Source: Lachnospiraceae bacterium (GTDB taxonomy: Bacteria > Bacillota > Clostridia > Lachnospirales > Lachnospiraceae). From it: DNA of 34,421 nt. The stretch covers positions 1-34,421 of the forward strand of contig JAIKXA010000031.1 in assembly GCA_024684355.1 (NCBI GenBank), written 5' to 3'. Below the pieces are notes generated by a model. It saw only the letters and a program-made list of their open reading frames with translations. It was not told the DNA's origin and did no database searches. The stretch's first letter is position 1; each line of letters opens with the position of its first letter. Made by a program: the position numbers and the translations under genes. Positions 29,074 to 34,421 of the stretch are shown here, one piece after another.

Positions 29074-30591
29074 ATGGACAGAAAAATGGAAAATAAAAAT
29101 ACATGGCTTCCGGAAAAGTTTCTTAACGAAATGGAGAAACTGCTGGGGAGCGAATATGAAGCTTTTATTGCTTCATATGATGACGATCATATGAGGGGAA
29201 TGAGGTGCAACACTCTTAAAACATCCCCTTCGGAGTTTGAGAGCAAGGCTCCGTTTATATCTGAAAAGGTTAAGTGGATGGAAAACGGGTATTACACAAG
29301 TGAGGATGAACAACCGGCAAAACACCCGTACTATTTTGCCGGTCTGTACTATATACAGGAACCAAGTGCCATGCTGCCGGCAGCTTTACTTCCGGTAGAA
29401 CCGGGAGACCGGGTACTTGATCTGTGTGCGGCGCCTGGCGGCAAAACAACCGAGCTTGGGGCAAAACTAAAAGGAAAAGGACTGCTCGTCAGCAACGACA
29501 TCAGCGCATCCAGAGCAAAGGCACTTGTTAAGAATGTGGAACTGTTCGGTATCAAAAACGCTGTTGTGGTCAGTGAAGCACCTGAAAAGCTTGCGGAAAG
29601 ATTTGAAGGATATTTCGATAAGATACTTGTTGATGCACCCTGTTCCGGAGAAGGAATGTTCAGAAAGGTGCATTCCATCGCAAAAAACTGGGAACAATAC
29701 GGATCGCAGTATTATGCGGATATTCAGCGTACAGTGCTTCCTTCGGCAGTAAAGATGTTAAAGCCGGGGGGACTGATGTTATACTCAACATGTACATTCT
29801 CAAAATCTGAGGATGAAGACAGTATAAGGTTTATCCTGGAAAACTTCCCGGAAATGGAAGTGACTGATGCGATAGATTTTGATGATCAAAGATACGAGGG
29901 ATTTGTAAAAGGATTCGGAGAAGATACTGACCTTAATAAAACTATCCGGCTTTTCCCGCATAGGATAAAGGGTGAAGGACACTATGCTGCACTTCTGCGT
30001 AAGAGATGTGCAGGGGCAGCGGATTTTTCATTTGGATCTTTCGAGCGAAGCTTACAGGATGACAGATCCGAAACTCGTGATGATAGATGTGACACTCAGG
30101 GTCATATGCCCCAAAGTGTCATTCTGAGCGGTGCAAAGAATCTTTATGATACCCGTACAAGATCAAAATATAAAAAGATCAGCGATGAGGCTTTTGATTT
30201 CTTTGAAAAGATCGGATTTGAAATAGATGCATCAAGGCTCAGAGTAAGTGATAACAGGATTTATCTGCTTCCGGAAAATATGCCTGATTTTGACAGATTA
30301 CGAGTATTGCGTACAGGTCTTTTCATGGGAGAAATGAAAACGGGAAGATTTGAGCCGTCTCAGTCATTGGCACTGGCTTTAAGAAAAGAGGAATACTTGA
30401 ACTCTCTTGATCTTTCACTCGAAGATGAACGCGTAGTAAGATTTTTAAAATGTGAAAGTATAGATGTTGAAGACGGCGAGGCAAAAGACGGGTACTGTCT
30501 GGTTACAGTCGACGGCTATCCTCTTGGCTGGGGAAAGCTTGATAAAGGCCGTTTTAAAAATAAATATCTGCCGTCATGGAGACTGCAGTAA
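29074..30591 (+). CDS. NOL1/NOP2/Sun-family (RsmF-like) rRNA cytosine-C5 methyltransferase
   Basis: DRVLDLCAAPGGKTTELGAKL, KILVDAPCSGEGMFRK, LMLYSTCTFSKSEDE; C-terminal RsmF-type domain. Contains an in-frame repeat insertion. Confidence 0.93.
   Translation: MDRKMENKNTWLPEKFLNEMEKLLGSEYEAFIASYDDDHMRGMRCNTLKTSPSEFESKAPFISEKVKWMENGYYTSEDEQPAKHPYYFAGLYYIQEPSAMLPAALLPVEPGDRVLDLCAAPGGKTTELGAKLKGKGLLVSNDISASRAKALVKNVELFGIKNAVVVSEAPEKLAERFEGYFDKILVDAPCSGEGMFRKVHSIAKNWEQYGSQYYADIQRTVLPSAVKMLKPGGLMLYSTCTFSKSEDEDSIRFILENFPEMEVTDAIDFDDQRYEGFVKGFGEDTDLNKTIRLFPHRIKGEGHYAALLRKRCAGAADFSFGSFERSLQDDRSETRDDRCDTQGHMPQSVILSGAKNLYDTRTRSKYKKISDEAFDFFEKIGFEIDASRLRVSDNRIYLLPENMPDFDRLRVLRTGLFMGEMKTGRFEPSQSLALALRKEEYLNSLDLSLEDERVVRFLKCESIDVEDGEAKDGYCLVTVDGYPLGWGKLDKGRFKNKYLPSWRLQ
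30034..30144. repeat. Imperfect inverted-repeat element carried in frame inside the methyltransferase CDS
   Basis: Left GGATCTTTCGAGCGAAGCTTACAGGATGACA (30034-30064); right TGTCATTCTGAGCGGTGCAAAGAATCTT (30117-30144), whose reverse complement resembles the left end; encodes SVILSGAKNLYD. Confidence 0.75.
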
Positions 30592-30612
30592 AAGATAAAA
30601 GGATAAAAGTTA

Positions 30613-31281
30613 ATGGGACTATTGGATAATATAGATGCCGTAATATTTGATATGGACGGTACACTCATTGATTCTATGTGGATGTGGGAACAGATAGATA
30701 TTGATTATCTTGCACGTTTCGGGTATACGCTTCCGGCGGATCTGCAGGAATGCATAGAAGGAATGAGTTTTACAGAAACAGCTTTCTATATCAAAGACAG
30801 GTTTAATATTCCGGAAGATACGGATACTATGATGAAAACATGGAATGATATGGCTTATGAGTTTTACAGGACAAAAGTTGATTTTAAACCGGGAGCCAGA
30901 GAATTCCTGTCTGAGTTAAAAAAACGGGGGATAAAGATCGGAATGGCTACAAGCAACTCCATGGAGCTTGTGGATGTGGTCCTGGATCATCTTGATGCGC
31001 ATGTATATTTTGATGAGATACATATTTCATCGGAAGTTAAGCATGGAAAACCTTTCCCGGATATATACCTGCTGGTAGCTGAAAAGCTTGGAGTTGAAAG
31101 AAACAGGTGTCTGGTATTTGAGGATATCCTCCCGGGCATATGGGCGGGAAAAGCAGCCAGGATGAAGGTGTGTGCGGTGTATGATAAATACGCACATCAG
31201 GAAATAAATATTGCCATGAAGTATTCGGATTATTACATAAGAGGATTTGATATACTCTTTGATGCACCGTCACTTTTGTGA
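30613..31281 (+). CDS. HAD-superfamily phosphatase (beta-phosphoglucomutase-like)
   Basis: VIFDMDGTLIDSMWMWEQ, GMATSNSMELVDVVLDHL, KHGKPFPDIYLLVAEKLG, CLVFEDILPGI. Confidence 0.94.
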   Translation: MGLLDNIDAVIFDMDGTLIDSMWMWEQIDIDYLARFGYTLPADLQECIEGMSFTETAFYIKDRFNIPEDTDTMMKTWNDMAYEFYRTKVDFKPGAREFLSELKKRGIKIGMATSNSMELVDVVLDHLDAHVYFDEIHISSEVKHGKPFPDIYLLVAEKLGVERNRCLVFEDILPGIWAGKAARMKVCAVYDKYAHQEINIAMKYSDYYIRGFDILFDAPSLL

Positions 31282-31298
31282 GACAGTTGAGGTACCCT

Positions 31299-32048
31299 AT
31301 GGAACGACTCGATAAAATCCTCTCGAATTATGGCGGACTTACCAGGTCCGATGCCAAGCAAGCCTTGAGAGCCGGCCGTGTGAAATTAAACGGAGCAGTG
31401 ATAAAGGATCCCGCTGTAAAGGTGGCTGAAACCGATGAGGTAACTTTAGACGGGAAGCAGCTTATATTATCAAAATTCAGATACTATATGCTGAATAAGC
31501 CCGCGGGATACATATCATCCACTGAACCCGAGCCCGGGGATCTGAGCCCCAATGTTATAAGCTTGTTTAAGAATGAAGGCGTAAAAGGTCTTTTCCCTGT
31601 GGGAAGGCTTGATAAGGATACTACGGGACTTCTCATCGTCACTAATGACGGGGAACTCGGGCACAGGCTTACAGCACCGGGGAAACATGTGGATAAAACA
31701 TATATAGCTAAAGTAAAGGGAGCACTTGATGAAAGTGCGGTAGAAGCATTTGCTTTGGGGTTTGAATTTAAAGAGTTTACATCTGCACCCGCAAAACTTG
31801 AAATACTTCAAAACTTGCAGGAACAATCGCAAGGGGCTGAAACTGCAGATAACGAACCAATGGCTCAAGCAAAGGTTACTATATGTGAAGGCAAGTTCCA
31901 TCAGGTGAAGAGGATGTTTCAAAAGGTAGGCTGCGAGGTAGTGGAGTTAAAGCGTATATCCATGGGCACATTAGCTTTAGATGAAACACTCAAGCCCGGT
32001 GAGTACCGGGAATTAAGCCCTGAAGAATTGAAAGTATTAATATTATAA
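31299..32048 (+). CDS. RsuA/RluB-family pseudouridine synthase
   Basis: S4 domain MERLDKILSNYGGLTRSDAKQALRAGRVKLNG; FPVGRLDKDTTGLLIVTNDGEL; EGKFHQVKRMFQKVGCEV. ATG at 31299 preferred over GTG at 31278. Confidence 0.94.
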   Translation: MERLDKILSNYGGLTRSDAKQALRAGRVKLNGAVIKDPAVKVAETDEVTLDGKQLILSKFRYYMLNKPAGYISSTEPEPGDLSPNVISLFKNEGVKGLFPVGRLDKDTTGLLIVTNDGELGHRLTAPGKHVDKTYIAKVKGALDESAVEAFALGFEFKEFTSAPAKLEILQNLQEQSQGAETADNEPMAQAKVTICEGKFHQVKRMFQKVGCEVVELKRISMGTLALDETLKPGEYRELSPEELKVLIL

Positions 32049-32099
32049 GATAAAATCGAAACTGTAATAAGTTATAAGATGATTTGGAGGAAGAATCCG

Positions 32100-32687
32100 G
32101 TGACATTTAAAAGAAAAGGCGAGCAGGGATATATAAGCTTTATGAAAAAGTTCAACCTGCTGGTAACGGTAGTGTGTTTTCTGCTTGCGGCAGGCCTGTT
32201 CCTGATAGGCATATCGATATATGAAACTAAAGCAAATGTATTTACAATAGTCGGTGCGTTGTTTGTAATACCTGCTGCCAGATTTATGACGGTATGGATA
32301 CTCTTTATGCCTCATAAATCCGTGACGGAAGAGGAATATAATAAGGTATTTAAAGCTATGAAGGCAGGTAACCTGCTCTATGCCGATGTGCTTTTTACTT
32401 CTACGGAAAAAGCATACGGAGTATCATTCCTGGTAGTCACAGGAGACAAGATTTTTGCTTTGGCGGGAAAAAATGTGAATAAGCTTGAAGATTATCTTAA
32501 GGACATTTTGAAGAGAAGAGCATTTGCGATAAAGGCAACATGTACCGATGATAAGGGAAAGTTTATGAACTTCTTAAAGAGTGCAGATGCATACGGCGAG
32601 AAGGTATACGAAAGCAAAGAGGAAAAAGAGGCTGACGAGCTGGAACGAAAGAGACTCCGTGAAGTGCTTGAAAGCTTCATGGCATGA
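32100..32687 (+). CDS. Hypothetical membrane protein with two TM helices
   Basis: TM segments LLVTVVCFLLAAGLFLIGISIY and VFTIVGALFVIPAARFMTVWILF. GTG at 32100 with SD GGAGG favoured over ATG at 32079. Confidence 0.65.
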   Translation: MTFKRKGEQGYISFMKKFNLLVTVVCFLLAAGLFLIGISIYETKANVFTIVGALFVIPAARFMTVWILFMPHKSVTEEEYNKVFKAMKAGNLLYADVLFTSTEKAYGVSFLVVTGDKIFALAGKNVNKLEDYLKDILKRRAFAIKATCTDDKGKFMNFLKSADAYGEKVYESKEEKEADELERKRLREVLESFMA

Positions 32688-32694
32688 GGTGTAA

Positions 32695-33747
32695 ATGCAG
32701 ATCATTACAGTCGGAAAAAATGAAGAAGACCAACGCTTGGACAGGATCCTGATACGGCTGCTGCCGAATGCCGGTAAGGGACTTCTTTTTAAGATGCTCA
32801 GAAAAAAGAATATAGTCCTTAACGGGAAAAAAGCTGAAGGCAGTGAACGTTTGGCGCTGGGCGATGAAATAAAGATGTTCTTTTCCGATGAATCTTATGC
32901 AAAGCTTTCGGGCAGAGGAACAGGTGGTCTTTCAGGAACAAATGAAAACAAGCCTTTATCCTACAGCGACAAATCGACAGATAATAAATATTCAAATAAA
33001 GGTCCGGCTGATAAGCTTTCATCTATGATAATCTACGAAGATGACGATGTGATCATACTTGATAAACCCAAAGGGGTATTATCCCAGAAGGCTGAAACTA
33101 CAGATATCTCGCTTAATGAAATGCTTATCGCATATATGACTGATAAGGGAGAACTGAGTGCAGAACAGATGGCAACCTTTAAGCCTTCTATGTGCAACCG
33201 TCTTGACAGAAACACCTCGGGACTTATATGCGGCGGAAAAACTTTAAAAGGTTTAAGAGGACTCTCGGAGCTATTCAGAAGCAGAGAACTTGATAAGTAT
33301 TACCTGTGTATTGTAAAGGGGCAGGTTGAAAAGCCTCAAAGAATAGAAGGATATCTCATTAAGGACGAAGCATCCAACAAGGTCTCTGTAAAACTGCTGT
33401 CAAACAGCGGCATTGATGACGCAAATGCCAAAGATATCAAAGAATCAAAGATAGTAACCGAATACAGACCCATCTCATACGGAGAAGGATGCACTCTTTT
33501 GGAGGTAAAGCTTATAACCGGAAAAAGCCATCAGATAAGGGCACATCTGGCATCCATAGGGCACCCGTTAGCGGGAGATATGAAGTATGGAGACGAGATG
33601 TTTAACCGAAAGCTACGGGATAAATACAAGGTAAAAAGCCAGGTGCTCAGGGCTTACCGCATGGTATTTCCAAAGAATTGCGGCGAGATTATGAATCTGA
33701 GCGGTAAAGAGATAATCTTGAATAAAACAGATGAATTTTTTATCTGA
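32695..33747 (+). CDS. RluA-family pseudouridine synthase with S4 domain
   Basis: S4-like N-terminus (QRLDRILIRLLPNAGKGLLFKMLRKKNIVLNGKKAEG), VIILDKPKGVLSQ, NRLDRNTSGLICGGKT, KSHQIRAHLASIGHPLAGDMKYG. Confidence 0.94.
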   Translation: MQIITVGKNEEDQRLDRILIRLLPNAGKGLLFKMLRKKNIVLNGKKAEGSERLALGDEIKMFFSDESYAKLSGRGTGGLSGTNENKPLSYSDKSTDNKYSNKGPADKLSSMIIYEDDDVIILDKPKGVLSQKAETTDISLNEMLIAYMTDKGELSAEQMATFKPSMCNRLDRNTSGLICGGKTLKGLRGLSELFRSRELDKYYLCIVKGQVEKPQRIEGYLIKDEASNKVSVKLLSNSGIDDANAKDIKESKIVTEYRPISYGEGCTLLEVKLITGKSHQIRAHLASIGHPLAGDMKYGDEMFNRKLRDKYKVKSQVLRAYRMVFPKNCGEIMNLSGKEIILNKTDEFFI

Positions 33748-33754
33748 TAAAAAA

Positions 33755-33780
33755 GTGACAGGGGACGGTTCTCTGTTTCA
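33755..33780. repeat. REP-like imperfect hairpin motif
   Basis: GTGACAGGGGACGGTTCTCTGTTTCA; CAGGGGA-CGG-TTCTCTG pairs with two G-U wobbles. Confidence 0.55.
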
Positions 33781-33797
33781 AAAACCGGGAGAAAAAT

Positions 33798-34334
33798 ATG
33801 CCATCATGGAATTCACGAGGTCTTCGAGGCTCGGCCTTAGAGGAAAGCGTAAATATGACAAATGAAAAATACAGGGAACAGGGGCTGGCTTTGATACAGA
33901 AAATACCCACCCCGATCACACCTGTTGAGATGGATAAGGCGCATGGACATATCACGCTCGCATACTTTGATAAGAAAAGTACTGTGGATTATATCGGTGT
34001 CATACAGGGAATACCGGTATGTTTTGATGCAAAAGAGTGTGCGGCGGACACATTTGTACTGCAGAACATACATGAGCATCAGGTTCTTTTTATGCGTGAT
34101 TTCGAAAAGCAGGATGGCATAGCTTTTATCCTGATTTATTTTACAAAACGGGATATTTATTATTATATGCGTGATGAAGAACTTGAGCGTTTTTGGAAGA
34201 GGGCGGAAGACGGCGGCAGAAAAAGCTTCCGTTTTGATGAGTTAGATGAAGGCTTCTTCTTTAAATCGACTAACGGGTATCACATCCCATACCTTGATAT
34301 GATCAATAAAGATCTGGCTTTGAGAGAAGAGTAA
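33798..34334 (+). CDS. recU: Holliday junction resolvase RecU
   Basis: WNSRGLRGSALEESVNMTNEKYREQGLALIQKIPTPITPVE, ITLAYFDKKSTVDYIGVIQGIPVCFDAKECAADTFVLQNIHEHQVLFM, GGRKSFRFDELD. SD GGGAG 6 nt before ATG. Confidence 0.92.
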   Translation: MPSWNSRGLRGSALEESVNMTNEKYREQGLALIQKIPTPITPVEMDKAHGHITLAYFDKKSTVDYIGVIQGIPVCFDAKECAADTFVLQNIHEHQVLFMRDFEKQDGIAFILIYFTKRDIYYYMRDEELERFWKRAEDGGRKSFRFDELDEGFFFKSTNGYHIPYLDMINKDLALREE

Positions 34335-34385
34335 TTAAAAAACCATTGTATTATAAAGCTTTTAATAAGAAAAATAAAAAAATGG

Positions 34386-34415
34386 TTAACAAACAGGGTG
34401 TTCATTCGTTATAAT
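34386..34415 (+). promoter_or_regulatory. Putative promoter of the next (off-window) gene with palindrome around -10
   Basis: TTAACA (34386-34391), 18-nt spacer, TATAAT (34410-34415) flanked by TTCGT/ACGAA. Confidence 0.5.
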
Positions 34416-34421
34416 ACGAAC

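Noticed and set aside
32880-33010. Ser/Gly/Asn/Lys-rich linker in the RluA-family synthase
   Set aside because: Variable linkers between S4 and catalytic domains are ordinary; no repeat structure at DNA level seen.
1-34421. CRISPR array, prophage, transposase, toxin-antitoxin or defence system
   Set aside because: No regularly spaced repeat array and no recognisable protein family of these kinds among the credible ORFs.

Overview
Chromosomal segment that looks like a Lachnospiraceae-type Firmicute (Butyrivibrio/Lachnospira-like; taxonomy inferred from protein families only). Most of it is housekeeping. Contents in order: the 3' end of a probable tmRNA; a degenerate cyclophilin lipoprotein; a membrane protein + OmpR response regulator + histidine kinase cluster; a DUF4352-like lipoprotein; a CheV-like protein; a zinc-ribbon/coiled-coil membrane protein; hisH-hisF; a giant fused 2-hydroxyacyl-CoA dehydratase activase-type protein on the minus strand; a GH115 alpha-glucuronidase; an orphan zf-HC2 protein; polA-coaE-(FtsA-like)-YycJ; an ACT protein + PFL/UPF0210 pair; two LytR-CpsA-Psr proteins; a small alarmone synthetase; a NOL1/NOP2/Sun RNA methyltransferase; a HAD phosphatase; two pseudouridine synthases; and recU. 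No transposase, phage, CRISPR array or recognisable defence island was seen. The most interesting non-genic signals are: (1) a ~180-bp element with perfect 11-bp terminal inverted repeats and nested hairpins at 24835-25013; (2) an inverted-repeat element read in frame inside the RNA methyltransferase gene at 30034-30144; (3) a triple 11-bp-period Pho-box-like repeat upstream of the ACT/PFL pair; (4) a REP-like hairpin upstream of recU; and (5) a palindrome centred on a -10 box at the right edge. Among proteins, the FtsA-like ATPase with C-terminal beta-grasp-like repeats and the orphan giant activase deserve a second look. I did not find a convincing complete new multi-gene system.
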